Source of the DNA: Schlesneria paludicola DSM 18645
GTDB lineage: Bacteria; Planctomycetota; Planctomycetia; Planctomycetales; Planctomycetaceae
Assembly (NCBI RefSeq): GCF_000255655.1
Contig: NZ_JH636434.1
Location: 400,101 to 464,100, forward strand
Reading direction: 5' to 3'
Length of the DNA: 64,000 bases
Numbering within the stretch: position 1 is the stretch's first letter; each line of letters starts with the position of its first letter. The translations under genes were made by a program, and so were the position numbers. Shown here in pieces: positions 27,977-36,951 of the stretch. The notes beneath the pieces were generated by a model. The model was not told the DNA's origin, did no database searches, and was given only the letters and a program-made list of their open reading frames with translations.

Positions 27977-28224
27977 GCACAGACACCAATATCCTCGTAA
28001 CCGATGGGCGGCTTACGATCGACGCTGAATGGTTCTGGTCTGATCCGGAATCTGCCGAAGAACCGTCAACCATTTCGAGTGGACAACCCGAGTACATGCC
28101 AACGGAGGAAGAGATCCGCGCTGCATGTCTCGAAATCCAGGCGGGTTGGTCTGAGCGAGAACGCATGAAACGCGGAAATACCCTCGCACATCTGGGACGA
28201 CCGCGAAAGCTTCGATCCGCTTAA
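27973..28224 (+). CDS. Small hypothetical protein, paralogue of the gene at the window end
   Basis: 83 residues. The core EYMPTEEEIRAACLEIQAGW plus following SERER is matched by VYMPTQLEIERACAAIRAGW plus SKRLE in the partial gene at 63868. N-terminal halves are acidic in both. Function unknown; the basic C-terminus (GRPRKLRSA) suggests nucleic-acid contact. It overlaps the preceding gene by four bases. Confidence 0.6.
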   Translation: MSTDTNILVTDGRLTIDAEWFWSDPESAEEPSTISSGQPEYMPTEEEIRAACLEIQAGWSERERMKRGNTLAHLGRPRKLRSA

Positions 28225-28315
28225 CCAACAAAATTGTCGTTCAAGTCCAGTCGGCCGTCCGCTAGCTGGCTCCATTCAATCTTTCAGCGACTGCGAGTCG
28301 TACAAAGGAATACCC

Positions 28316-28759
28316 ATGACCAAACTTACAGACAGCGAGTACAGAGCGAAACTTCGCGAAATTCTCGGCAACCCCGTTGCGAAACAAATGGACGAACTCT
28401 CCCGCCCAATTCTCGAGAGAAGCTGCATCGCAATCGACGAGAAGACCGACGGAATCGTATTCGAACACGGCGGATTCAACGGATTGCGACGAGCCGAGAA
28501 AGGCGAGCCGAGCAACGAACACGGCTACCGGGAAGCGACGAACATCGAGTGTGCCGAACTTATGATCAACTGGTGTCCGCCCAATGCGGTTGTCGATCTG
28601 CGGAAGCCACTGCCCCAGCAGATTGTCGTGTGGCTGCGAGAGATCGCCGCCGTTTCACAGGAATGTGCGGACGCAGTGGAAGCGATTGAGGATACTCGAG
28701 ACCTGCGAGCGATCCGACGGATCGTTGCAACTAAGGTGCCGGCAACTGATGCTGCCTGA
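28316..28759 (+). CDS. Hypothetical protein
   Basis: 147 residues, mixed alpha/beta, no recognised family. A good ribosome site (AAAGGAATACCC) fixes the ATG. The middle segment GYREATNIECAELMINWCPP carries two Cys; the end is helical (CADAVEAIEDTRDLRAIRRI). It follows the 27973 gene by 91 nt. Confidence 0.5.
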   Translation: MTKLTDSEYRAKLREILGNPVAKQMDELSRPILERSCIAIDEKTDGIVFEHGGFNGLRRAEKGEPSNEHGYREATNIECAELMINWCPPNAVVDLRKPLPQQIVVWLREIAAVSQECADAVEAIEDTRDLRAIRRIVATKVPATDAA

Positions 28760-28788
28760 TCAATGCCGGAATTCCAGTGTCGGGAAAC

Positions 28789-28821
28789 ATAGCCCGGTCG
28801 ACAAATAATCGGCCGGGCTAT
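28789..28821. terminator. Bidirectional terminator-like hairpin
   Basis: A 13-bp stem with one mismatch (arms 28789-28801 and 28809-28821) and a 7-nt loop, lying between two convergent genes (stops at 28759 and 28846). No long T-run on either side. Confidence 0.6.
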
Positions 28822-28845
28822 GCTCGATTGACCGAGCGATTCGCG

Positions 28846-29064
28846 TCATTTCTTTCTCGGTGCCCTTGGCGTTCGCTTCCGCATAACAGGCAGCGTTAAC
28901 GCCGCATCCTTGGTTTCGCAGTCTTGCTTTGGAGGTGTGTCTTTTGTGAACTTCTCCTGGCCTGCCTTCTTGTCCCAATACTCAACGATGAGTTCTGCGA
29001 TCACATCGATCATCTCTTGCGTGACTTTCATACTTTGTTCCGATAACTGTATGTTGAATCCCAT
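28846..29064 (-). CDS. Small hypothetical protein with basic tail
   Basis: 72 residues: a helical first half (MKVTQEMIDVIAELIVEYWD) and a basic, Pro-containing tail (RKRTPRAPRKK). No family recognised. It lies just downstream of the damaged serine-recombinase gene on the same strand. Confidence 0.4.
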   Translation of the reverse strand: MGFNIQLSEQSMKVTQEMIDVIAELIVEYWDKKAGQEKFTKDTPPKQDCETKDAALTLPVMRKRTPRAPRKK

Positions 29065-29103
29065 TCTAGAACGGCAAGTCCTTGCCGAAGTGGCGTACCG
29101 AGG

Positions 29104-29769
29104 TTAACGGCCCAAAATCTGGCCAATCGTCGACGCCCGCCAGGGACCACCATTACGAGTTGGGATGCCTTCGGAATTCAACTGCGAAGCGATCTCGTCG
29201 TATGACAATCGTTTGCCCTTCGTGGGTTTGCGTCTCAGGGCTTTGATCTTCCCGACGACTTCAGCTTCGCCCGCTTCGACTCCATACGGCCGTCGTCCTT
29301 CGCACCGGCCAGTTCTCGCTTTCTTGCGCAACCGAGCTGCCCGAAGCTTTGCGACAGTGACTCGTCTATCGAACTCTGCCACGGCGCCGAGGATTTGCCG
29401 AATCAGGACTTTCGTTGGATCAGCATTGTCCGCAGTGAGAACGTTCCCACTCGCAGCTTCGATGACACTCACACCCAGATCGCGAAACTGACCCAAGATC
29501 ACTTCGCCGACAAGAAGATCGCGAGCAAGCCTATCCGACCGTTCCACGAGAACTGTGCGAACTCCATTCGATTCGATTCGATCGAGCAGGCGAGCCAATG
29601 CATCGCGATCCGAGAGTTCTGTTGTACCGCTGACGCCTTCGTCAACGAACTCCTCTTCGACGACGATCCCTGACGATTTCGCATAGGCGTCGATGGCTTC
29701 TCGCTGGCGAGGAAACCCGTCGCCGAGCACCTGCCCTTTGCCAGAAACTCGTAAATATGAAAACGCTTT
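29104..29769 (-). pseudogene. Serine recombinase (resolvase family) without a usable start codon
   Basis: Resolvase/invertase-type catalytic domain with VDEGVSGTTELSDRDAL, VLVERSDRLARD, VAEFDRRVTVAKLRAARL and a recombinase-domain tail. The frame accepted with a GTG at 29730 lacks the catalytic serine. The missing motif YLRVSGKGQ is encoded in frame just upstream (29731-29757), but between it and the in-frame TAA at 29770-29772 there is no ATG, GTG or TTG. Either a rare start codon is used, or a mutation (for example in the five-base T-run at 29760-29764 as read on the minus strand) has broken the gene. Confidence 0.72.
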
Positions 29770-29912
29770 TATGATGTTTTATCCCTTTACGTTGCGACGT
29801 TTTCCATCCGTCTATCTACAGATTCACGGTCAAAATTTCAGGAGAAAATCGGGGTGCGACCTCGGTATCCTTCGACCCGTGTCGCGAATCGTGGGTCGAG
29901 GGGATGCATGTG

Positions 29913-30158
29913 ATGATTGCTGCGCTAACGTTGCTTTTGGCTGCCGCACCAACAGAGAGTTCAAAGGACGGCTGGATCATTTTCCTGACACTTGGAATCT
30001 TCGTGACATGGGCGACGATGAAGTCCAGGCAAGAGGAGCAGTGGAAAAACCAACAATTCGCGGTGCACTGTGAACGAAGCCAACGAGAGAAGGTCGAACG
30101 TGAGTTGGCCGAGTGCAAACGAACGCTGAACGAATTGACTCCACCGAGCAACAATTGA
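29913..30158 (+). CDS. Small single-pass membrane protein with coiled coil
   Basis: About 81 residues. A hydrophobic start (MIAALTLLLAAAPTE) is followed by a membrane segment (GWIIFLTLGIFVTWATM) and a charged heptad-like helix (CERSQREKVERELAECKRTL). GAGGGG precedes it. The build resembles small phage or plasmid accessory proteins, but no family is certain. The opposite frame 29816-30517 is an unlikely alternative. Confidence 0.45.
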   Translation: MIAALTLLLAAAPTESSKDGWIIFLTLGIFVTWATMKSRQEEQWKNQQFAVHCERSQREKVERELAECKRTLNELTPPSNN

Positions 30159-30178
30159 GTTAACACAGGACAAATCCG

Positions 30179-30418
30179 ATGGTAGGTGAGAACAATGGGG
30201 CCATATACGGGGGCGCGGCCGATTCGAAATGGGGATACAAATTCGGCTGCGCTGGCTTGATGGACCCAGGCACAGCGAGCAAATTTCTCTCCGTCAGCAG
30301 CCGACAACTCGACCGATTGGCCGCAGAGTCGAAAATTCGAAAGGGCGCTATGCCATCTGGGGTTCGCAGGTTCTGCAAGAGATCTGTCGTTGAGTTCGCC
30401 CAAAGCCTCGAGAAGTAA
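30179..30418 (+). CDS. Excisionase-like helix-turn-helix protein
   Basis: 79 residues, possibly starting at the internal ATG at 30257 (MDPGTASKFLSVSSRQLDRL). The C-terminal half is an excisionase/MerR-type helix-turn-helix with a wing (GVRRFCKRSVVEFAQSL). It follows the small membrane protein by 20 nt. A second control protein of this kind lies at 26224. Confidence 0.6.
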   Translation: MVGENNGAIYGGAADSKWGYKFGCAGLMDPGTASKFLSVSSRQLDRLAAESKIRKGAMPSGVRRFCKRSVVEFAQSLEK

Positions 30419-30443
30419 GAGGCATGACGAATGCCATTTGGCA

Positions 30444-30463
30444 AAGTCGACCATGTCCGACTT
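30444..30463. repeat. 20-bp palindromic repeat, copy 2
   Basis: AAGTCGACCATGTCCGACTT, one base different from the copy at 36006-36025. It lies in the short gap between the excisionase-like gene and the convergent 377-residue gene. Confidence 0.75.
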
Positions 30464-30522
30464 CTCCCTGCTCTCGACGCAGGATATCCCCCCCGAAACC
30501 GATGGGGTGAATCGCACGCCGT

Positions 30523-31656
30523 TCAGACGTTTGCCGCGTATAGCTCGCTGACCATTGGCGTCGCGGTCGCACGAAGCCGCTTTAACCGCTTCTCGACGGT
30601 TGGTGGTTCGAAGTATTCACAATTGCCGAGTGATGTCGTTGACCGAACGGACCAGCCGCAGTACCGCCCGATTCCGAGATAGTTCCCGCCACCCATTGAG
30701 TAGTTTTCGCGGTGCTCGAACGACTCTGAGCTGGTCGACCATTCAGTACCGTCCAAGGGCGGGTTGTTCGCGATGAATGCCTCACACTCCGCTTGAGTTG
30801 AGAACTTGAAGCCGATTCTTCCCTGCTCTCCAGTGAATCGATCTTTGTACCAATGGAACAGAACCGACTGCCCCTTGCGCGGATGATCAGGATTCCAACC
30901 ATTGCCATCACCAAAGCTGATCCAGGCGCGATTCGGATCGTCATTTCGATCGTGGTCCCACTTGAGGCTCACGGTGTACCGATCGTGACCTGGTGCATAC
31001 TCAGCCGTTGGCGGGAACTGTGCGGCGGCAACGCGCAATTGCTTGAATGACTCACGCTTGCCGGTTCCAAAACCAATCACCACACGTCGACCAGATCGCC
31101 CGCCCCAGTAGTCTGATTGTGAGTCTGATTCATCAACTCTGAATTCAGCGTAGATCAAGCGTGACGCACCAGAAGCGAGCATCTTCGCCTTGAGTTCCTC
31201 GTCCGTCAGGATCGGCAATGGGCCAACTTCAGTGAACGCTTGATCGTCCTCGGCCTGTCTCTCGATCCGTCGGCATTCCGCCTTGTGCCATGCCGACACT
31301 TGCTTCTCAATTGCGGCGAGGCGATCAAATTCAGATCTGGCAGTCACGTCGTCACGAGAGGCCGCTAACGCTCCGATGTATGCGGTCCCATTGTTCGCGA
31401 CCATGTTGTAGGTGAGTCCACCAATCGCACGGCCGACGAAGTTCTTCTTCGCGAGCCGATCTAATGCCCCCCTTTCGATGTCGTTGAGACTGGCAGACTG
31501 TTGATTCTCACCGTACTGGGCATTGAATGCCGCACAGTTCGAAACCGAGATTAGCTCAGCCATCGCCACGCATTCAGCGAATGTGGCAAGCTTTAGATGA
31601 GTTGCTATCGCCGCAAACAGGGAAAGTTCATCGCAGTCCAGAACACACACTGACAT
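30523..31656 (-). CDS. Hypothetical protein
   Basis: 377 residues, no family recognised. The first 100 are helical and Ala-rich, the middle is charged helix (AIEKQVSAWHKAECRRIERQ). The C-terminal 200 are rich in Trp, Gly and aromatic residues (DYWGGRSGRRVVIGFGTGKR, WKDHD-like and FGDGNGW stretches), suggesting a beta-sandwich. A small membrane-protein gene precedes it on the same strand by 125 nt. Element cargo of unknown role. Confidence 0.55.
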   Translation of the reverse strand: MSVCVLDCDELSLFAAIATHLKLATFAECVAMAELISVSNCAAFNAQYGENQQSASLNDIERGALDRLAKKNFVGRAIGGLTYNMVANNGTAYIGALAASRDDVTARSEFDRLAAIEKQVSAWHKAECRRIERQAEDDQAFTEVGPLPILTDEELKAKMLASGASRLIYAEFRVDESDSQSDYWGGRSGRRVVIGFGTGKRESFKQLRVAAAQFPPTAEYAPGHDRYTVSLKWDHDRNDDPNRAWISFGDGNGWNPDHPRKGQSVLFHWYKDRFTGEQGRIGFKFSTQAECEAFIANNPPLDGTEWSTSSESFEHRENYSMGGGNYLGIGRYCGWSVRSTTSLGNCEYFEPPTVEKRLKRLRATATPMVSELYAANV

Positions 31657-31781
31657 TTTGTAGTCTCCGCTGGCAGCTTCGGGCGTGCCATGCCCATTCG
31701 ATCAACTCTCAAACACTGACGACTCGCGGCCCGTGAACTCAGGGAAAACCGCCACCTGTCACGAACAACAAATCGGTCAAC

Positions 31782-31925
31782 TCAACGCACGCGACGACGA
31801 CCGAGTGGCAGTACCTGACGACTCGGTATCAACGCGATCACAACAACCGCACCAAGCGTGGCGAACGACGCCCAGAACAGGCAGAACGAGGAAACAACGG
31901 CAATCTCATTGATCAAGGCGAACAT
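31782..31925 (-). CDS. Small membrane protein, 47 residues
   Basis: Too short for most gene finders but well supported: the ATG at 31925 follows an AGGAG ribosome site eight bases upstream. The peptide is one long hydrophobic helix (MFALINEIAVVSSFCLFWAS ... GAVVVIALIP) with a basic end (PLGRRRVR), so N-out/C-in topology is likely. It is probably cotranscribed with the 377-residue gene downstream. Confidence 0.55.
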   Translation of the reverse strand: MFALINEIAVVSSFCLFWASFATLGAVVVIALIPSRQVLPLGRRRVR

Positions 31926-33222
31926 GGATCAGGCTCCTAGAGAACGCCCCCAAAGGGGCAGTAGAGGGATCGTGCGAGCGCCAAGCACTCAGTCACGGGT
32001 TGCGATGAACTGATCACCGCGATATTGAGATGCGTCACCGAAGCATGTCGGTGAATCGCGAGAATCCGCAGAGGGAAGCGAGAGCGGAAAACTGATCGCA
32101 GTTACATCGCCCTCTACCCTTACATGAGTTCGGCGACGAACTGACAATCGAACCACAAGATCTTGTATGAGCACTCGCAAGCTAGTTGTCTGATGTACTA
32201 CGTTTGTCGTAGTCCCTGACCAGAATTCTCGCTATGCATCAGAAATCTTCGAGAAAATTCGGACGAATCTCTGATTTCTACAGGTCGTAGGTGGGCCGAT
32301 TGCCATTCCGACATCGACCACCCCATTGCACGCAAGCCCCGCGGTAAAGGCCTTCGTGAATTCCGGGGCGAGATGCGGCGCCTGCGTACGTTGCCTCGTC
32401 GCCAGTCAATGCCGACAAACTCACTTAGCGAGCAGGTTGCCGAACGCGCTAGCTATAACGCTGCGCGGCTGAATCGCCTGGGATTCATCGCGATAGCCAC
32501 TGACTACAGAGGCGACTCGAGAGCTTTGCAGTCGACGCAGCCGCAATTGGCGATCACCGCGGCATTGGGAGGCATGGGGGTAGGCCCCCGCGAGCCCACG
32601 GACCCATTTGCTACCTTCCCCCCGTGGAATTTTTCGAAAATCTGTATCCCTGGTTATGGGTTTTTCAAAACTCTCGCCGACCTTTAGTAAACGTGCTCCT
32701 CGCTTTGTCTACGCTCATCCACCCTCGTGTGATTTAACGAACTTCCACCTCGTGGGCTTTCCAGCCATTTTATCGAATGGCCATCACGCTTAGCTTAGAC
32801 CACGTCATAACGTTCCGTTTCACATTAGTGATCGGTTAGCGCATTGGCCATTTGAAATCACGCGACGGTACTTCACTGTGTTTGCTCGAAGAGATTGTTT
32901 AAAGCTCCGCATCCATGTTGCTGGCGTTTCGAATGCTCGCGACACGGCTCTACGTTTGTCGCATATTTTGCATTACTCGACTTAAACAAAATCATGATTC
33001 TGCACAAATCGATATGCCAACACTTGTCGCGTCAAGATGTGTCCGATGGTAGAGAGAGAGCTACTTTCCCATGGCCGTTCGGTTGAAGTCGAATGGATAT
33101 TTACAATTAATACATGTCACTCGATTGAAATGTTCCTTGTGTTCGGATTATATACGTTCAAGTGAATCATGTCCCTCCCTTCACCGTTTTCACGGATTGC
33201 GGACTAGTTCCTCCCGGCGAAA
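31926..33222. other. Gene-poor region of about 1.3 kb
   Basis: No frame here has a family resemblance. The plus frame 32373-32687 and the minus frame 31989-32180 are weak. The part from about 32.7 to 33.2 kb is AT-richer than its surroundings and precedes the M6-type protease gene, so it should hold that promoter. A GCCCC-CAAA-GGGGC hairpin lies near 31948-31961. It may contain decayed genes or a cis-acting site of the element. Confidence 0.35.
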
Positions 33223-34641
33223 ATGGTATTAATCAAGGTTAACCCCATGATGCCTCCCGTCCACTTCGGAACCTATTTCGATGGCCCTTCCGTATGTTGC
33301 CCCTCGCCAAGGGTGCTAAAGAATATCAAGAAAGAGCTCGCATCTGCTCGCGCTTTATCCTCGCATGAGACACGCCTGGCTTCCGTGATGGGCCTCGCTC
33401 CCGCTGGCCTACCGATTATGTCCGTCGGGTTCAACGACGGCGTAATCTATCCGCCGGAAATGGGACCACAATCGAGTCCTGGACGGACGCGCTCTTTGTC
33501 ACTTTCCGCCCAACTCGCTCCACTTCCAACTCGGAAATTGCATGCGCTCGCTTTGCTTGTCGATTTTTCCGACAACAAGGGAACTCGTCCCGCGGCAGAT
33601 TTCCAAAAAATGCTCTTCGATCCTGGAAACCCGAACTCAATGACTTCGTATTACAATACGATCTCTGGCGGGGCTTTGCAGGTTTCCGGCGATGTTAAAG
33701 GCTATGTACGGGCGCCAAAGCCTTACAACTTTTATACAGATGGGCAGAGTGGTACTGGAAACAACTTTCCGAAGAATACTCCAGGACTACTTCAAGATGC
33801 ACTCACGGTGTTCACTGCAACGAATAGCCTCGCACCGTACGATTCGGATGGCGATGGATTCGTAGACGGCATTTTTTTGATTCATGCTGGTGGTGGAGCG
33901 GAAGCAGAACCGAATCCCACTAAACGTAGGGAGATGATCTGGTCGCACAAATGGACGTTGCCGACGCCTTTCGTCAAAAATGGCGTCAGTGTGTTTGCCT
34001 ATTCCACCGAACCCGAAGATGGAAACGTTGGAGTGTTTTGTCATGAATTTGGGCACGTTCTTGGGCTCCCAGATCTTTACGACACCAGTAATCGGTCCGA
34101 AGGCGTTGGCGATTGGTGCCTCATGGGCGGAGGCTCTTGGGGCAACAGAGGATTAAATCCGACTCGAATGAGTTGTTGGTGCCTAAATCGGCTGGGCTGG
34201 ATAAAGTCGACGAACGTGACTAGCTCCAAAACTCTATCGCTGCCAACACTTGAGACCGATCCAAAAGCAAGTTACCGGTTGTGGACGGGCGGGGCAGCGG
34301 GTACGGAATACTTCCTGATCGAAAATCGCCAGCAGACGGGGCTAGACAAATATTTACCAGGAAGTGGGCTCGCGCTATGGCATATCGATGAGAAGCAATC
34401 AAACAACACGAATCCGCTGGCGTACTTAGTCGGACTTGTTCAGGCCGACGGATTGAAAGAGTTAGAGCTCGGCGCGAACCGTGGCGATGCAGGAGATCTT
34501 TTTCCTGGTACAGCTAATGTGAAAACCGTGAGCGACACGACGAACCCCAGCACCAGGTCGAATGACGGCTCCGCTTCTAAGGTCAAGCTCTCGGGAATAA
34601 CCGAAAACTCAGGAATCATCAAAGCCAAGGTCAATGTTTGA
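33223..34641 (+). CDS. M6-family (immune inhibitor A-like) metalloprotease domain protein
   Basis: 472-residue metalloprotease-like protein. The zinc site is CHEFGHVLGLPDLYD (HExxHxxGxxD), with YDSDGDGFVDGIFLIHAGGG before it and DWCLMGGGSWG after it, all typical of M6/immune-inhibitor-A domains. The C-terminus (YFLIENRQQTGLD, LALWHIDEKQ) fits the same family. Known M6 enzymes are secreted, yet no signal peptide is visible from either possible start (33223 or 33247), so cytoplasmic action or non-classical export must be considered. It overlaps the convergent small gene by 11 nt. Confidence 0.82.
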   Translation: MVLIKVNPMMPPVHFGTYFDGPSVCCPSPRVLKNIKKELASARALSSHETRLASVMGLAPAGLPIMSVGFNDGVIYPPEMGPQSSPGRTRSLSLSAQLAPLPTRKLHALALLVDFSDNKGTRPAADFQKMLFDPGNPNSMTSYYNTISGGALQVSGDVKGYVRAPKPYNFYTDGQSGTGNNFPKNTPGLLQDALTVFTATNSLAPYDSDGDGFVDGIFLIHAGGGAEAEPNPTKRREMIWSHKWTLPTPFVKNGVSVFAYSTEPEDGNVGVFCHEFGHVLGLPDLYDTSNRSEGVGDWCLMGGGSWGNRGLNPTRMSCWCLNRLGWIKSTNVTSSKTLSLPTLETDPKASYRLWTGGAAGTEYFLIENRQQTGLDKYLPGSGLALWHIDEKQSNNTNPLAYLVGLVQADGLKELELGANRGDAGDLFPGTANVKTVSDTTNPSTRSNDGSASKVKLSGITENSGIIKAKVNV

Positions 34642-34915
34642 CTGGCTCCTGTTTCCGGAGAATCACCCTCTGATCAAATGGTCCGGCGGACAGTCCCAAG
34701 ATTGCTTGGATCTGCTCGCCGGGCTTCAGGGTTCCTGATGAAGAAGAATATACCTTTAAGCGATCGCCTGGCTGAGGTTGGATAAAATCGTCTGCAGGCA
34801 CGGGCGATTGATTCTCATCGATTTGCAGCTCGATATCAAATCCTTGACCATCAATCCCCGGTACAATTTCTTTTACTACAGCTATCACTCGAGTCTCGTT
34901 TGGATGCACAATCAT
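34631..34915 (-). CDS. Small hypothetical protein
   Basis: 94 residues from the ATG at 34915, which has an AGGAGG ribosome site at good distance; the longer open frame to 35008 is not needed. Beta-rich (RVIAVVKEIVPGIDGQGFDI, DRLKVYSSSSGTLKPGEQI), like a small OB- or SH3-type barrel. Its 3' end overlaps that of the M6-type protease gene, so an inhibitor or partner relation is possible but unproven. Confidence 0.55.
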   Translation of the reverse strand: MIVHPNETRVIAVVKEIVPGIDGQGFDIELQIDENQSPVPADDFIQPQPGDRLKVYSSSSGTLKPGEQIQAILGLSAGPFDQRVILRKQEPVKH

Positions 34916-34955
34916 CGAAAAGCTCCTCCTGTGAAGTCCGCGACTACTTACGTCG

Positions 34956-35807
34956 TCAGGGATTGTACCACAACGGGTCATTCGAGGCCCCCACCAGTGG
35001 AGACGCACTGGAAAGTATCGCCAGCTTGGGCTCGATAGTCAGTCCACGCTGCTTCAGATCCAGTAGAACCTCCATCCAGCTCTGTTTGCTCTCGCGGTAG
35101 CCGTCGATGGCGGCAATCAGTTCTTTCTCTCCTTCGGCCGTGGCCCCCATCAGAACGAGCAAGCATTGACGGGAGTTGGCCTCATCTTCCAAGCGGACAT
35201 TGGCATAAATGCCGTCGGCCCAGATGTAGACATAGTGCTTCCCGGAAAGGTTGCGTCTGCTCCAGGCGTCATACTCCTGGGACCACTGTTCCTTAAGCCG
35301 AACGACCACATTCGCGCTGAATCCACTGGCATTCGAGCCGATCAGGGATTGCAGAACTTTCGAGAAATCACCTGTCGAAATCCCCTTGAGATACAGCCAG
35401 GGAATCCGTTCTTCGATCGACTTGCTCTTTCGCAGGTAAGGAGGAAGGATCGATGACGAAAAGCGAACGCGTTCTGTGACATCAACGGACTTGTCACGGA
35501 CTCGAGGCTGGGAAACTCCCAGCGGGCCGGCTCCTGTCACGATCTCTCGTGGGGGCAGGTAACCATTCCGAACAACCTGACGGTGTCCCTGTTCGTCAAC
35601 TCGGGAGGAATGCTGCTCCAGGAACTCCTGGACTTCTTTCTCTAAAGCCGCTTGCAGCATCTTCCTGGCTCCTTCCCGAATCAACGTATCCAAGGGGCTG
35701 CGGCTCTGGTCACTCCCCGTGAAACCGATCACAGATCGTTCGTTCACCGAGGCTCCAAACGCTGGATTCCCAGCCTGATTCGTCGTAGTCAGTCGCATGG
35801 GTGGCAT
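34956..35807 (-). pseudogene. IS256-type transposase, C-terminally truncated
   Basis: Mutator/IS256-like transposase: LIREGARKMLQAALEKEVQE, RNGYLPPREIVTGAGPL, GISTGDFSKVLQSLIG and the first catalytic Asp in YIWADGIYANVRLED. After DLKQRGLTIEPKLA the expected GDGALGFW block with the second Asp, and the rest with the Glu, are absent, replaced by about 25 unrelated residues. The element is therefore dead. Start taken at MPPMRLTTT; the open frame extends to 35960. Confidence 0.8.
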
Positions 35808-36005
35808 TCCTTCTGGCCCCAATGGGGGCTGCTGAGTTTTCTCTAACAGCAGGATACGCCGCCTTTTTTCTTTCGTCTCCCAAACACCACTTTCAACAAT
35901 ATCTCTCCCACTGACCCTGCTATCGGCTTGGCTGTTGCTTAGCAAGACGAAGACAGCCAAGCCATCAGGACCAACACACGTCTAGGAAAGTACCCGCGTT
36001 TGCCG

Positions 36006-36025
36006 AAGTCGATCATGTCCGACTT
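36006..36025. repeat. 20-bp palindromic repeat, copy 3
   Basis: AAGTCGATCATGTCCGACTT, in the gap between the dead IS256-type transposase and the pseudokinase gene. Exact reverse complement of the copy at 25549-25568. Confidence 0.75.
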
Positions 36026-36162
36026 TGCCCGCAATACGCCTAGCAACGGGTTTCGCTGCCTGAAGTCCCGAGGAAGTTTTCAGACCAGTTGAGGAACTTC
36101 CGTACGCTCGAAGCAGATCATCAAACGCGTAAAGTGGCCGCGAGTCCTGAGCAAAACGGCCA

Positions 36163-36951
36163 TCAAGCTTTGCTGGATTTCCACTTTCTTAAGTCCGCTA
36201 CCATTTCTCCGGCTGTCGCGTACCTGCCCTGTGGATTGATTGCGATGGCTTTCAGGCATATTCGCTCAAGCTCCAGGGGAATCGACGGATTCTGGCGCCG
36301 AGGCGATACGGGGCTGCCGGATGCGGCCTGTTCCAAGACTTCAAGCGACGAACCTTCAAACGGTTGCTTGCCCGTAAGGGCGTGGTGAAAGCACATGCCA
36401 AGCGAGTAGATGTCGCTTGTAGTATCGGGGCCCGTCTCGAGTTTTAGCCTTTGAGGGCTGGCATAGGCCGGTACACCGCGATCGAGGGGCACGATGCTGA
36501 AGTCCGTGAGATACACATTAGGTCGTTCATGTTCGCTCAGAATACAGAATGGACAAATGGAGCCATGTGTAATTCCTTTGGCGTGCACGTGGTCCAGAGC
36601 GCTCGCAGTTGCCGCAACAATGCGAACACATTCATCGATTGGTAATCCCGAACCGCCACACGTTTCAAACAAGTTTGCCCCGGGGACCGAATGTGTAACC
36701 ATGCAATAGTGCCCGTCCTCTGTCGGAATGACGTCAATGACCGGAATCAGATGAAGGTGGGCAGTTGTTGCGAACCTACGCGCCCAATTCAGCAACTCCT
36801 CGCGAAAGGTCGCCGAACGATCGGAAAACACCCAAAGCTCAACTTCGTGCATTACTGAACGATCGACGGCCGAGTATCGGTGCATACCCACCGCGGAGCT
36901 TGCTAGCTGCGAATCGATCGTGTATTTGCCGATCTTCGTTGGAATCGTCAT
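36163..36951 (-). CDS. Ser/Thr protein pseudokinase
   Basis: 262 residues with the outline of a Hanks-type kinase domain: a C-helix region, CVRIVAATASALDHVHAKGI, VYLTDFS, PAYASPQRL, TTSDIYSLGMCFHHALTGKQPFEG and ELERICLKAIAINPQGRY. Catalytic residues are lost: the glycine loop is degenerate, the beta-3 Lys position reads EVELWVF, and HRDxKPxN is HGSICPF, so the catalytic Asp is absent. It probably senses or scaffolds rather than phosphorylates. No membrane segment or extra domain. Confidence 0.75.
   Translation of the reverse strand: MTIPTKIGKYTIDSQLASSAVGMHRYSAVDRSVMHEVELWVFSDRSATFREELLNWARRFATTAHLHLIPVIDVIPTEDGHYCMVTHSVPGANLFETCGGSGLPIDECVRIVAATASALDHVHAKGITHGSICPFCILSEHERPNVYLTDFSIVPLDRGVPAYASPQRLKLETGPDTTSDIYSLGMCFHHALTGKQPFEGSSLEVLEQAASGSPVSPRRQNPSIPLELERICLKAIAINPQGRYATAGEMVADLRKWKSSKA

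Noticed and set aside
29816..30517. 233-residue minus-strand open frame
   Set aside because: It overlaps two plus-strand genes with a membrane helix/coiled coil and a helix-turn-helix; its own composition (Ser/Cys-rich, no motif) is that of an antisense shadow.
32373..32687. 104-residue plus-strand frame
   Set aside because: No ribosome site, odd composition and no motif; could be a decayed remnant but not supportable.
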